In this document: positions 44,191 through 53,007 of the stretch, piece by piece
How positions within the stretch are numbered: the stretch's first letter is position 1
How the letters are laid out: each line of letters begins with the position of its first letter
Origin: UBA2991 sp965221735
GTDB lineage: Bacteria > Chloroflexota > Dehalococcoidia > Tepidiformales > Tepidiformaceae
Direction of reading: 5' to 3'
DNA length: 64,000 bases
NCBI GenBank assembly: GCA_965221735.1
Contig: OZ244910.1
Span: forward strand, 2,108,001 to 2,172,000
Program-made: the position numbers and the translations under genes
The notes under the pieces: generated by a model
What the model was told of the DNA's origin: nothing
The model's input: the letters and a program-made list of their open reading frames with translations, nothing else
Databases searched by the model: none

Positions 44191-45540
44191 ATGACGGCAA
44201 CCGATGAATCCACTGCGATGGCGGACGCCATCAGGGCGCAGCTGGCGCTTGCGATCGAGCCGCAGGAGTTCGACGGCCCCGAGTTCCGGAAGGATCCGTT
44301 CCCGCTCTACCAGCGGCTCCGCGACCACCACCCGATCTACCAGGACCTGTTCCACAAGAACTGGGTGGTGAGTCGCTACGACGACATCGTCGCCGTCTTC
44401 CAGAACAACGATGACTTCAACCGCGCCCAGTACGACCCCAAGGGGGACTACGAGTTCGGCAAGAAGCACGTGTTCGGGCCCAACATCCTCGAGTACGGCA
44501 ACAGCGACGAGCACCGCTTCCTGCGGAACGTCGTGGCGGACCAGTTCGTCGGGAACCGGCTGTCGGCGTTCCTGCCATTCATCGAGCAGATTGCGCGCGA
44601 GCTGATGGGGCAGATCTGGGCGAAGTCGGCGGATGACATCGCGAAGGGCTTCTCCGATACGGGCGAGGTGGAGCTGGTCAGCCAGTTCACAAACCAGTTC
44701 CCGATCCGGGTCATCTCCAACATGCTCGGGCTGCCGCGCGAGGACGAGGACATGTTCGTGCGCTGGTACCAGCACCTGATCGAGGGGCTGGGGTTCGGCG
44801 GCGAGCACTTCGCCCGGGGGATGCAGGCGCGGAACGAGATGTGGGCGTACCTCGACCCGCTGATCCTGCGGGCGGAGGACGCGCCCGGCGAGGATCTGAT
44901 CTCGCGCATCGTGCACGCGGAGTTCCGCGGGCAGCGCATGAACGCGGACGAGATCAAGGGGTTCATCGCCCTACTGCTGGCAGCCGGCGGCGACACGACC
45001 GACAAGGCGATCGCGAACATGTGGTACCACATGCTGTACACGCGGCCCGACCAGTTCGAGGAAGTGAAGAAGGACGGGGAGCTGTGGACCAACGTCTTCA
45101 CGGAGATGATGCGCTACGACCCGGTGGTTCACACGCAGGGGCGGCGCACGACGCGCGAGATCAAGATTCACGGCGAGGTGATTCCCGAGCGCGCCAACAT
45201 CATCATGTACCTGGCGGCCGGGAACCGGGACGAGCGCGCGTTCAAGGACCCGGACACCTACGACATCTTCCGCGACGACCTGCACATGGGCCGCGAACTG
45301 CGCTCGGGGCGGTACCCCGACGGCAAGCACGGGCACCTCGGCTTCGGCATGGGCCAGCACTTCTGCATGGGCTACGCGATGGCCCGGCAGGAGGCGATCA
45401 TTGCCTGCACGCGGCTCTCGGAGGCGATGAAGAACCCGCGGCCCAAATTCGCCGACCACCCGGGCATCACATCGCCGGTCATGGGCTCAGGGGGCTTCCG
45501 GGCGCCGGAAGAGCTCTGGATCCAGTTCGACGTCAACTAG
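44191..45540 (+). CDS. Cytochrome P450 (third, tandem copy 2)
   Basis: 449 residues, with the same landmarks as copy 1: AAGGDTTDKAIANM, EMMRYDPVV and FGMGQHFCMGYA. Differences cluster at the N-terminus (GPEFRK for TDEYRR) and around residue 300-340 (EEVKKDGELW; QGRRTTREI; NIIMYLAAGNRDE), which overlap substrate-contact and loop regions, so the copies may differ in substrate. It is followed 16 bp later by a ferredoxin gene. A CGAAGCGCTTCG palindrome lies in the gap before it. Confidence 0.93.
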   Translation: MTATDESTAMADAIRAQLALAIEPQEFDGPEFRKDPFPLYQRLRDHHPIYQDLFHKNWVVSRYDDIVAVFQNNDDFNRAQYDPKGDYEFGKKHVFGPNILEYGNSDEHRFLRNVVADQFVGNRLSAFLPFIEQIARELMGQIWAKSADDIAKGFSDTGEVELVSQFTNQFPIRVISNMLGLPREDEDMFVRWYQHLIEGLGFGGEHFARGMQARNEMWAYLDPLILRAEDAPGEDLISRIVHAEFRGQRMNADEIKGFIALLLAAGGDTTDKAIANMWYHMLYTRPDQFEEVKKDGELWTNVFTEMMRYDPVVHTQGRRTTREIKIHGEVIPERANIIMYLAAGNRDERAFKDPDTYDIFRDDLHMGRELRSGRYPDGKHGHLGFGMGQHFCMGYAMARQEAIIACTRLSEAMKNPRPKFADHPGITSPVMGSGGFRAPEELWIQFDVN

Positions 45541-45556
45541 GGACCGGGAGGCGACG

Positions 45557-45754
45557 ATGCGAGTCAAGGTCGACCTGAAAAAGTGCACGAAGAGCGGGGA
45601 GTGCTACTACAACCACCCCTCGCTCTTCAAAGTGGACGACGAGGGCTTCCCCGTGATCCAGATGGATCCGCTGGAGGGCGAGGACATGGAGATCGAGGCA
45701 CAGCAGGCCTCGGAGGTTTGTCCCGTCGAGGCGATCACGGTGGAAGGCGAGTAG
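45557..45754 (+). CDS. [3Fe-4S]-type ferredoxin, P450 redox partner
   Basis: 65 residues with GGGAGGCG before the ATG. KKCTKSGECYYNHPSLFKVD (Cys at 10 and 16) and VCPVEAITVE (third Cys followed by Pro) give the three-Cys pattern C-x5-C...CP of the 3Fe-4S ferredoxins that donate electrons to bacterial P450s. It sits directly behind the tandem P450 genes, the usual place for a partner. Confidence 0.9.
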   Translation: MRVKVDLKKCTKSGECYYNHPSLFKVDDEGFPVIQMDPLEGEDMEIEAQQASEVCPVEAITVEGE

Positions 45755-45802
45755 ACCGATAACCGCAACCATAGACAGGGCCGTCAGGCCACGGAGCATA
45801 GT

Positions 45803-46537
45803 GTGAAGAAGAAGCTGATCCTCTTGCTCGGCGCCGTGGCGGCGCTGGCGGCCATGGGCGGATTCGCGATCGCCAGTCAATCCGGCGGCGGGTCCGTGCA
45901 GATCGCGGTCTGGCAGAGCGCATCCGAGCCCTCGCAGCTCCACCTGAGCACTCGCGTCGAGGGGAGCGGGTGGACGACGGGTGCGCCCCTCACCCTGGAG
46001 GAGAGGGGCGAGTCCGGTCGATACCTGCGGAGCGAGATCGTGTCGGTGGAGGTACCCGCGCCATCGCCCTACGAACCGGTCGCCGTCGGCGCGACGGCGA
46101 CTGCGCGGATGCAGGGGGCGGACGGGGCCGACATGGGAACGGTCACGATCGAGCAGGGGCCGCGCGGCCTCATCATCCAGGCGAACGTGCACGGGTTGTC
46201 GGAAGGCGGCCACGGGTTCCACATCCACGAGTTTGGATCCTGCGAGCCGGACTTCACGGCGGCGGGCGGGCACCTCAATCTCGAGGGCCGGAGCCACGGC
46301 GAGCGAGCAGCAGAGGGAACTCACACGGGCGACCTGCCCAACATCTACGCAGGGCCCGGGGGCGTAGCGCGCGCCGACGTCTTCACGGACAAGGCGACGC
46401 TGGACGGCAACGCGCCCCACACACTGTTCGATGCGGACGGCTCGGCCATCATCATTCACGCCGGGCCCGACGACTACCTGGACATGGCGAGCGCCGGTGG
46501 GCGCGTGGCCTGCGGGGTGATCCTGCTCGACTCGTAG
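45803..46537 (+). CDS. sodC: Exported Cu/Zn superoxide dismutase with N-terminal extra module
   Basis: 244 residues from GTG 45803. A signal-type leader (KKKLILLLGAVAALAAMGGF) is followed by a ~55-residue module (SVQIAVWQSASEPSQLHLST..., residues 31-85) and then the Cu/Zn SOD domain: GFHIHEFGSCEPDF binds copper and holds one half-cystine, GGHLNLEG and the following His/Asp residues bind zinc, and GGRVACGVI carries the second Cys. It protects outside the cytoplasm. Its extra module also occurs in the GH3 protein at 47854-49380. Confidence 0.93.
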   Translation: MKKKLILLLGAVAALAAMGGFAIASQSGGGSVQIAVWQSASEPSQLHLSTRVEGSGWTTGAPLTLEERGESGRYLRSEIVSVEVPAPSPYEPVAVGATATARMQGADGADMGTVTIEQGPRGLIIQANVHGLSEGGHGFHIHEFGSCEPDFTAAGGHLNLEGRSHGERAAEGTHTGDLPNIYAGPGGVARADVFTDKATLDGNAPHTLFDADGSAIIIHAGPDDYLDMASAGGRVACGVILLDS

Positions 46538-46561
46538 GCGCGGGCGCGGACCGGCCCCGGC

Positions 46562-47365
46562 TCAGTAGTGAATGGCGCGTCCGACGCCGCCGCCGGCGGC
46601 GATGGTGTCGCCGGAGATGGCGACTGACCTCGGCGAGGCGAGGAACGCTACGACGCTGGCGATATCGGACGCATCGATGATGCGCCGGACGGAGTTGCCC
46701 CGGGCGGCGCGCTCCGTGGCCTCTTCGACGGAGATGCCCTGCTCGGCGGCGCGGTGGGCCATGAGGTCGGGCATACGCTCCGTCCAGGTGAGCCCGGGGT
46801 GGACGACGGTGACGTTGATGCCGTGAGGCCCGAGCTCGTCCGCCAGGTTCTTGGTGAGGGCGGCGACGGCGACGTTGCGCATGCTGCCGATGGCCGTGCC
46901 CGACTGGCGCGCGGCCATGCCACTGATGTTGATGATGCGTCCCCAGCCGTTCGCCTTGAGGTGGGGGGCGGCGGCGCGGGCGCAGCGCAGGTAGCCCAGC
47001 ACCTTCGTGTTCATCTCCTCCTCGAAGTTGTCGTCGGTGGTGGTTTCGAGGGAGGGGGTGGGGCCGGCGCCGCCACCGGGGCGGGCGGCGTTGTTCACGA
47101 GGATGTCGAGGCGCCCGAGCTGCTCGACAGCGCTCGCGACCATGGCGTCGACGGCCGGAGTGCTGCCGGTGTCGCAGACGATGGGGACGATGCGGCGGCC
47201 GGTGTCGGCGGCGAGCTCGGCGGCGGTCTCCTCGAGAGTCTCCTTCGTGCGAGCGGCGATGGCGACATCGACGCCCTCCTCGGCAAGGGTGCGCGCGATC
47301 GCCTTGCCGATGCCCTTGCTCCCGCCGGTGACGAGTGCGGCCTTGCCTTCAAGTTCGAGGTCCAT
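46562..47365 (-). CDS. SDR-family oxidoreductase with altered active site
   Basis: 267 residues from ATG 47365, 2 bp after the upstream stop. TGGSKGIGKAIARTLAEE is the NAD(P)-binding loop, ILVNNAARPGG the NNAG region, and INISGM holds the conserved Ser148. The expected Tyr-x3-Lys is replaced: the helix after SGTAIG reads SMRNVAVAALTKNLADELGP, with no Tyr and Asn in place of Lys. The frame is otherwise intact (INVTVVHPGLTWTE), so the gene is not decayed; it may belong to a variant SDR group or have lost redox activity. Confidence 0.85.
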   Translation of the reverse strand: MDLELEGKAALVTGGSKGIGKAIARTLAEEGVDVAIAARTKETLEETAAELAADTGRRIVPIVCDTGSTPAVDAMVASAVEQLGRLDILVNNAARPGGGAGPTPSLETTTDDNFEEEMNTKVLGYLRCARAAAPHLKANGWGRIINISGMAARQSGTAIGSMRNVAVAALTKNLADELGPHGINVTVVHPGLTWTERMPDLMAHRAAEQGISVEEATERAARGNSVRRIIDASDIASVVAFLASPRSVAISGDTIAAGGGVGRAIHY

Positions 47366-47367
47366 GG

Positions 47368-47775
47368 CTAGCGGAGCGAGGCCCACCAGCCGGGCACGGC
47401 GACGCGCAGGACCTCGTCGTAGGTCTTCGCGATCTCGGGGGCGTCGTCGGGGACGTCCTGCTGGTTGCTGGGGGGCAGGGGCGAGGCGCCCTGGATGGGG
47501 TCGACCCACTCGATGCCCTCTTCCTCGATGACCTCCATCAGGGGCGGCGTGGCGTCCTCGTGGTGGTCGCTGATCTGGTGTTTCAGGAGGAAGGTGTTGT
47601 AGTCGGGGAAGGAGAGGATGCAGTAGTAGCTGCGGGGTTCCTGCCCGCGCCACATCTCGTAGCGGAGGATGTCGCTTTCGAGGGAGTGGGTCTTCTCGTA
47701 GAGATCCTTCTGGATCTCCTCGTAGCGGGCCTCCATGCCCTCCTTGATCTTGAGCGTGATAAGCACGGTCGCCAT
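47368..47775 (-). CDS. Dimeric alpha/beta barrel protein (ABM/EthD-like)
   Basis: 135 residues from ATG 47775, supported by GGAGG. MATVLITLKIKEGMEARYEE and LRYEMWRGQEPRSYYCILSF, with DYNTFLLKHQISDHHE, fit the small barrel fold used by antibiotic-biosynthesis monooxygenases and EthD-like proteins. EthD is known to be needed by P450s in ether degradation, which would fit this location, but the sequence alone does not prove it. It is the first gene of a pair with the SDR. Confidence 0.65.
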   Translation of the reverse strand: MATVLITLKIKEGMEARYEEIQKDLYEKTHSLESDILRYEMWRGQEPRSYYCILSFPDYNTFLLKHQISDHHEDATPPLMEVIEEEGIEWVDPIQGASPLPPSNQQDVPDDAPEIAKTYDEVLRVAVPGWWASLR

Positions 47776-47853
47776 TGGGCGCTCCTCCAGGGGTGGGGTT
47801 TGGCAGGCGGCACGATACGGCGGGGCGAGCGGGGGCGGCAAGGGAGGGGCGGA

Positions 47854-49380
47854 CTACTCGATGACGTCGATGACGCCGTACGCGTTCTTCAGGGCCGTGA
47901 TGCGCTCCAGCGACTCGCGGATGCGCTCGGGGGAGATGAGGCCGACGGTCACGGCCCTGGAAATTGCGTCGCGCACACGGGTGACAATGGCGAGGTCGTA
48001 GGGGGCGGGCTGGTTGGTGAGCAGGATGATGTCGACGCCGGCGCTGATGGCTTCCACGGCCGCTTCCTCGAGGCCGTATTCGGTCACGATGGCGCCCATC
48101 TGCATGTCATCGGAGAGGACGAGGCCCTCGAAGCCGATCTCGTCGCGGAGCAGGTCGGTCATGATGGGGCGGGAGAGGGTGGCGGGCAGCGCGCGCTCGT
48201 CAAGGTTCCGGTTGACGATGTGGGCAGTCATGACGGGGGCGTCGTAGCCCTCCTCGATGAGCCGGCGGTACGGTTCAAGCTCCTCGGCGCGCTGGTAGGT
48301 AGCGGTCACGTCGGTGACGCCGATGTGGGTGTCGCCGGCGGCGCTCCCGTGTCCCGGGAAGTGCTTGAGCACGGTGATCACGCCGTGTTCGCGATGGCTT
48401 TCGACGAACGCGCGGGCATGCGCCGTCACGGTCTCGGGGTCGGCGCTGAAGGAGCGCTCCCAGTAGCCGATGGCGGGGCTTTCGGGGTCGATGTTGACAT
48501 CGACGACGGGGGCCAGGTTCCAGTTGATCCCGTAGGCGCTCAGCTCCCGGGCGAGCTCGGCGGCGATGGCGGCGGTGTCCTCGGGCGTTCCTTCACCCAG
48601 CGTCTGCGCGGAGGGCACGACGAGGGGGAAGCCGTAGCGCGTCCTGAGCCTGTTGACGTAGCCGCCCTCGGCATCGATGGCAATGAAGAGGGGAATGGCA
48701 GAGGCCGCCTGCAACTCGGCCGTGAGCGCGCTGAGCTGCTCGGGACCGGTGATGTTGCGGTCCTCGGCGCCGCCGCTGGGGCCGTCGAAATCGAACAGGA
48801 TGACGCCGCCGGGCTTCACGGCGGAGAGCATGGCGCGGGAGTCGGCGTCGAGGGCGACGCCCCGGAAGCCGACGAGGAGCATCTGCCCGATGGCGTCCCT
48901 CAGGGAGAGGCGTCCGAAGTCGAGGGTGATCCGGGCGTAGCGGTGGCGCCCGGACGGACTGACTTCGCTCAGGTCGAGGGGCCGGGCGACGAACGCCCGC
49001 CAGGAGTCGCTCGAGTGGCGGGCGTTGATGTAGATGAGCTCGGGCGTGTCGACGGACTGCAGGATGACGACCTCGACCGATGGGGCGTCCGGCGCCGTGG
49101 CGAGGGAGAAGTCGCCGAGGCGGTAGGTCCGGGACGGAGTAAGGCGATCAAAGGTGAGCGGGACCGTGCCCAGCGCCGTCCACGACCCGCCCACGGGTCG
49201 GGCGCTGTACGCGAGGCGCTCGGGATCGGCGACGTTCTGCCAGATGCGCAGTTCAAAGGCGGGCGGGGGAGGCGCGGCGGCGGTCTCGTGCGATTCCGCC
49301 CGGGCGGACGGGGCCAGCAGGAGCGTGGCGATGAGGGGGACCGCCAGTGCGCACGCGCCGAGGCGGAGGAGCCTGATCAT
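47854..49380 (-). CDS. Exported glycoside hydrolase family 3 (NagZ-like) with two N-terminal modules
   Basis: 508 residues. A signal peptide (IRLLRLGACALAVPLIATLL, ending ARA) is followed by two related ~55-residue modules at residues 42-96 and 101-156. The GH3 catalytic domain begins near residue 160 (GQMLLVGFRG). The NagZ-type motif KHFPGHGSAAGDTH with the general-acid His/Asp loop is present, as are IDAEGGYVNRLR and LSDDMQMGAI, whose Asp is the nucleophile. It would remove N-acetylglucosamine from cell-wall or glycan fragments outside the cytoplasm. Confidence 0.88.
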   Translation of the reverse strand: MIRLLRLGACALAVPLIATLLLAPSARAESHETAAAPPPPAFELRIWQNVADPERLAYSARPVGGSWTALGTVPLTFDRLTPSRTYRLGDFSLATAPDAPSVEVVILQSVDTPELIYINARHSSDSWRAFVARPLDLSEVSPSGRHRYARITLDFGRLSLRDAIGQMLLVGFRGVALDADSRAMLSAVKPGGVILFDFDGPSGGAEDRNITGPEQLSALTAELQAASAIPLFIAIDAEGGYVNRLRTRYGFPLVVPSAQTLGEGTPEDTAAIAAELARELSAYGINWNLAPVVDVNIDPESPAIGYWERSFSADPETVTAHARAFVESHREHGVITVLKHFPGHGSAAGDTHIGVTDVTATYQRAEELEPYRRLIEEGYDAPVMTAHIVNRNLDERALPATLSRPIMTDLLRDEIGFEGLVLSDDMQMGAIVTEYGLEEAAVEAISAGVDIILLTNQPAPYDLAIVTRVRDAISRAVTVGLISPERIRESLERITALKNAYGVIDVIE

Positions 49381-49574
49381 GTCGGGGCGGGGCCTCCCGA
49401 GGACATCGAAGCAGTCCGGGAAATCGATACCAAGTATACAAACCTCATCGGTGTGGCGTCCGCAGCCCCGAACAGGGCCTCTTCTGCCTGATGCTGATCA
49501 GCGCGGGCCGATACGGGTAGGATTGGCGGCACGAAAATCCGGAATCGGCGGCGAGCGCCGCAGGGAGGACAGCC

Positions 49575-50918
49575 ATGCAGCGAGCGACTTCAGACGCCCC
49601 TCACGCAAAGGGCCATCGCCAGGAACAGGTGAGCGGGTGCCCGGTCAATCTGGACGACGTTGACCTCTTCTCGCCGGGAGCGCAGGAGTACTGGTTCGAC
49701 TCCTACAAGATCCTTCACGACGAGGCGCCGGTTCACAAGATTCCGGGCGAGGGGGCGATCCCCGGTTCGGACGCGTACATCCTGACCAAGTACGACGACA
49801 TCGCGATGGTCGTGCGCGACCCGGAGTCGTTCGAGTTCTACAACGCGGCCGAAGGCGACGAGGCGGCGCAGGAGATCTTCCGGGAGCAGGGCTTCGGGAC
49901 GATCACGGACACGTGGGACACGCTGCGCCCGACGATCGAGGAGCACAAGCGCCACCGCATGGAGCTGACCGACCCGTGGGTGGCCCTGCCCGCGGCGGAG
50001 CGCCACACGCCGATGATCACGCAGGCCGCGAACGACCTGATGGACAAGTGGATCGAGACGGGCGAGGTCGAACTCGTGAAGGCGTTCGCGGCCCCGCTGC
50101 CGCAGATCGTGATCACGACCATCCTCGGTTTCCCCCTGGAGGACATGCCGAAGACGCGGGTGTGGGAAGAGGAGCAGGTCAAGCGGTTCGTGTACGGCTT
50201 CAGCCACAAGAACCTGCTGACCCCCGAGCAGGAGAAGGCGAACGCGGAGGCGCTGGTCGCCTTCCAGCACTACATCGGCGAGCAGATCGAGGACAAGCGC
50301 AAGAATCCGAAGGACGACATGATCACGTTCCTCCTGAACGTCGAGTACGGGCCGGAGAAGCGGAGACTGAGCGACGCCGAGATCGTGAGCGTCGTGTACG
50401 GGATGCACATCGGCGGCAACGAGACGACGCAGTACGCGCTGACGGCCGAGGCGATGCTGCTGGCGCAGCAGCCGGAGCTGGTCGAGGAGCTACGGGCGGA
50501 CCGCTCGAAGGTGCGCTTCTTCGTCGAGGAGGCGCTGCGACTCTTCGCGCCCACACAGGGGCTCTCGACGCGCGTGGCAATGAAGGATGTCGAGATGCGG
50601 GGCGTGACGATTCCGCGCGGATCGATGCTGCACCTGCGCTACGGGGCCGCGAACCGCGACCCGGACCTCTGCCCGGCGACGGACTCGATCGATTTGACCC
50701 GCAAGAACCCCGGGCGGCACCTGACGTTCTCGATGGGTCCGCGGGTGTGTCCGGGCGCGGGGCTGTCGCGGCTGGAGCAGAACATCGCGGTCAACGTGAT
50801 GCTCGACCGGCTCGACAACCTGCGGCTGGCGCCGGGCAAGAACGACCTCACGCACCAGCCGGGCATCATGCTGGGACTGTGGGAGCTGCACCTCGAGTTC
50901 GACCAGCGTGGCGCGTAG
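49575..50918 (+). CDS. Cytochrome P450 (fourth)
   Basis: 447 residues from ATG 49575, with GGGAGG upstream. I-helix YGMHIGGNETTQYAL, K-helix EEALR and heme loop FSMGPRVCPGAGLSRLEQN. It aligns with the P450 at 41071 over most of its length (CPVNLDDVDLFSPGAQEYWF, DPWVxLPAAERHTPM and the final LGLWELHLEF), so the two are related copies separated by 8 kb. TAGGAT lies 52 bp upstream as a possible -10. Confidence 0.93.
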   Translation: MQRATSDAPHAKGHRQEQVSGCPVNLDDVDLFSPGAQEYWFDSYKILHDEAPVHKIPGEGAIPGSDAYILTKYDDIAMVVRDPESFEFYNAAEGDEAAQEIFREQGFGTITDTWDTLRPTIEEHKRHRMELTDPWVALPAAERHTPMITQAANDLMDKWIETGEVELVKAFAAPLPQIVITTILGFPLEDMPKTRVWEEEQVKRFVYGFSHKNLLTPEQEKANAEALVAFQHYIGEQIEDKRKNPKDDMITFLLNVEYGPEKRRLSDAEIVSVVYGMHIGGNETTQYALTAEAMLLAQQPELVEELRADRSKVRFFVEEALRLFAPTQGLSTRVAMKDVEMRGVTIPRGSMLHLRYGAANRDPDLCPATDSIDLTRKNPGRHLTFSMGPRVCPGAGLSRLEQNIAVNVMLDRLDNLRLAPGKNDLTHQPGIMLGLWELHLEFDQRGA

Positions 50919-50936
50919 CCGGGGCCGGACGGGCTA

Positions 50937-51263
50937 GTGGCGGAGCGGGCGCTGGAAGCGACTCGGCGGCGCGCAGCCGACGTGCTCGACCGGGGCGAGT
51001 CGCTGGACCTCGTCGCGATCCTTCGGGATGAGTACGCGCTGGAGCCGCGAGCCTCGTATGAGCGCGCCGTGAAGGCGATCGCGGAGACGGCCGCGAGCAC
51101 GTCGCGGCGGGGTTCCGATGATGGGGAGGACGCCGTGGAGCGGTGGGCGCGGGGGGTGCGGGCGGGCGGCTCCCTCTACCTGGCGCTGGGGGATGCTATC
51201 GCCTGGCTCCGCGACAACAGCTCGGAGAGCGGGAGCGAAGCGCAGGCCTCGATGCCGTTCTAG
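50937..51263 (+). CDS. Small unknown protein after the fourth P450
   Basis: 108 residues from GTG 50937, 18 bp after the P450. The protein is mostly helical by composition (AERALEATRRRAADVLDRGE, RAGGSLYLALGDAIAWLRDN) with a Ser/Glu-rich end. No signal peptide or Cys cluster. A small gene also follows the first P450, but the two proteins do not look alike. The stop lies in a CTAG shared with the convergent ferredoxin gene. Function unknown. Confidence 0.5.
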   Translation: MAERALEATRRRAADVLDRGESLDLVAILRDEYALEPRASYERAVKAIAETAASTSRRGSDDGEDAVERWARGVRAGGSLYLALGDAIAWLRDNSSESGSEAQASMPF

Positions 51264-51457
51264 TCGTCGTCGATAAGGGCGATGGCGTTCCCGGGGCAGA
51301 CGCGGACGGCGTCTTCGGCATCCTCGACTTGGTCGCCCTCGGGTTCCTCGACGATGACGACGGGGAAGCCGTCTTCCCGCGCGGCGAACAGCTCGGCGTG
51401 GTAGGTAGAGCACTCCGCCGCCTTGATGCAGCGGTCGAGATTCACGGTGAGTTTCAT
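51260..51457 (-). CDS. [3Fe-4S]-type ferredoxin
   Basis: 65 residues from ATG 51457, with GAGGAGG upstream. DRCIKAAECSTYHAELFAAR and VRVCPGNAIALIDDD show the three-Cys pattern C-x5-C...CP. It is similar in size and layout to the ferredoxin at 45557 and probably serves the nearby P450s. It is transcribed toward them from the other strand. Confidence 0.9.
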   Translation of the reverse strand: MKLTVNLDRCIKAAECSTYHAELFAAREDGFPVVIVEEPEGDQVEDAEDAVRVCPGNAIALIDDD

Positions 51458-51621
51458 CGCGTCCTCCTCGGAGTTGCGGGGGTGCGGGGGTGTTGCGGGG
51501 CAGATTATCGGGCAGCGGGGCCGCGAGTACCAGCGAACGTGCTTGACGCGCCTCCCGCAGGCTCCCACGATGCGGGCCAGGCGCGGATGCGCCGGGCCGG
51601 GACAGGCCGAGGGAGGACAGC

Positions 51622-53007
51622 ATGGAGCGGGACTACGACGTCGTCGTAATCGGTTCGGGAGCGGCCGGCCTGGCCGCGGCGGTGACCGCCGCCGACTCGG
51701 GAGCGAGCGTGATCGTGCTGGAGGCGGACGACAAGGTGGGGGGCTCCTCTCGCCTGTCCGGGGGGCACTTTTATGCGGCGGGCACGAGCGTGCAGCGCGA
51801 GGCGGGCATCCTCGACGACACACCCGACGACATGTTCAGCTACTACATGACGCTCAACCAGTGGAACGTGGAGCCGGCGGTGGCCCGAACGTACTGCGAC
51901 AACGCGGCGCCCACGTTCGAGTGGCTTCGCAGCCTGGGGGTCGAGTACAAGCCGGAGCGCGTCTACATCTCCGGGATCGACACGGTCGCGCGGGGCCATC
52001 CGCCCGAGGGCGAGGGGCTGGCGGTGGTGCGGGTGCTCGACTCGGAGCGCATCAAGCGGGGAGTCGACATGGCCCTCATGACGCGCGCGGACAAGCTGAT
52101 CGAGGAAGACGGCGAGGTCGTGGGGGTGGCCGCAGGCGACCAGGAGGTCGGCTGCGGGGCGGTGGTCATCGCCTCCGGCGGGTTCGGCCACAACAAGGAG
52201 TTCATCGAGAAGTACTGGCCCGATGCGCACGAGCAGGGCGACGGCGTCTGGGCGATCTCGGGTCCGAAGGCGATGGGCGACGGGATCGTGCTCGGCGAGC
52301 AGGTCGGCGCCACGCTGGGCGGCCACAACCGCGGCCTGCTCCTCGTGACGCCGGGATTCAGCAGGGACCTGGAGCTGGGCGTGCCGCCCTGGTCGATCCT
52401 GGTGAGCCGCGAGGGCCGGCGATTCGCGAGCGAGATGGCGCCGTACACGGTGATGGCCGGCCTCTTCAAACGGAACGGAGGCATGGCCTACGCGATCTTC
52501 GACGAGGCCGCCAGGCTGGATGCGGACGCGATGCCCACGGGCCCCAGCTGGACCTCGGAGAACCTGCTGGCGCGGGCGGAGAGCGGGGACGTCCTGCGGG
52601 CGGACACGCTCGAGGAGCTTGCGGGGCTTTGCAAGATCAACCCGGCGCCCCTGGCGGGCACGGTGCAGAAGTACAACGAGGACTGCGCGAAGGGGGTCGA
52701 CACCGCGTACTTCAAGCCGATGGGGCTGCGCGCGATCGAGACACCACCGTTCTATGCGGTGGAAGTACGGCCGGCGATCATCGCCTGGACCGGGTGCGGT
52801 CTGCGGGTCGACCCGAACACGCACGTGATCGCGAACAACGAGCTGCCGATCGACAACCTCTTCGCCGCGGGAGAGGCGATGGGCACGCTCCACGGCGATC
52901 GCTACATCGGCGGGGGCGGGTCGTACGGGCCGGCGGTCACGTTCGGGCGCATCGCGGGTCGGAACGCGGCCACGGCAGCGGCCAAGAGCGCCGGGTTGAT
53001 GGAGTAG
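51622..53007 (+). CDS. FAD-dependent oxidoreductase, KstD/fumarate-reductase-like
   Basis: 461 residues with GGGAGG before the ATG. The FAD-binding loop VVIGSGAAGLAAAVTAADSG and VIVLEADDKVGGSSRLSGGH open the protein; VVIASGGFGHNKEFIEKYWP is the usual second dinucleotide contact, and LFAAGEAMGTLHGDRYIGGG with GPAVTFGRIAGRNAA closes it. This fold includes 3-ketosteroid delta1-dehydrogenases and related flavoproteins that desaturate or reduce ring or enoate substrates. The P450 neighbourhood supports a terpenoid- or steroid-like substrate, by inference only. Confidence 0.85.
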   Translation: MERDYDVVVIGSGAAGLAAAVTAADSGASVIVLEADDKVGGSSRLSGGHFYAAGTSVQREAGILDDTPDDMFSYYMTLNQWNVEPAVARTYCDNAAPTFEWLRSLGVEYKPERVYISGIDTVARGHPPEGEGLAVVRVLDSERIKRGVDMALMTRADKLIEEDGEVVGVAAGDQEVGCGAVVIASGGFGHNKEFIEKYWPDAHEQGDGVWAISGPKAMGDGIVLGEQVGATLGGHNRGLLLVTPGFSRDLELGVPPWSILVSREGRRFASEMAPYTVMAGLFKRNGGMAYAIFDEAARLDADAMPTGPSWTSENLLARAESGDVLRADTLEELAGLCKINPAPLAGTVQKYNEDCAKGVDTAYFKPMGLRAIETPPFYAVEVRPAIIAWTGCGLRVDPNTHVIANNELPIDNLFAAGEAMGTLHGDRYIGGGGSYGPAVTFGRIAGRNAATAAAKSAGLME

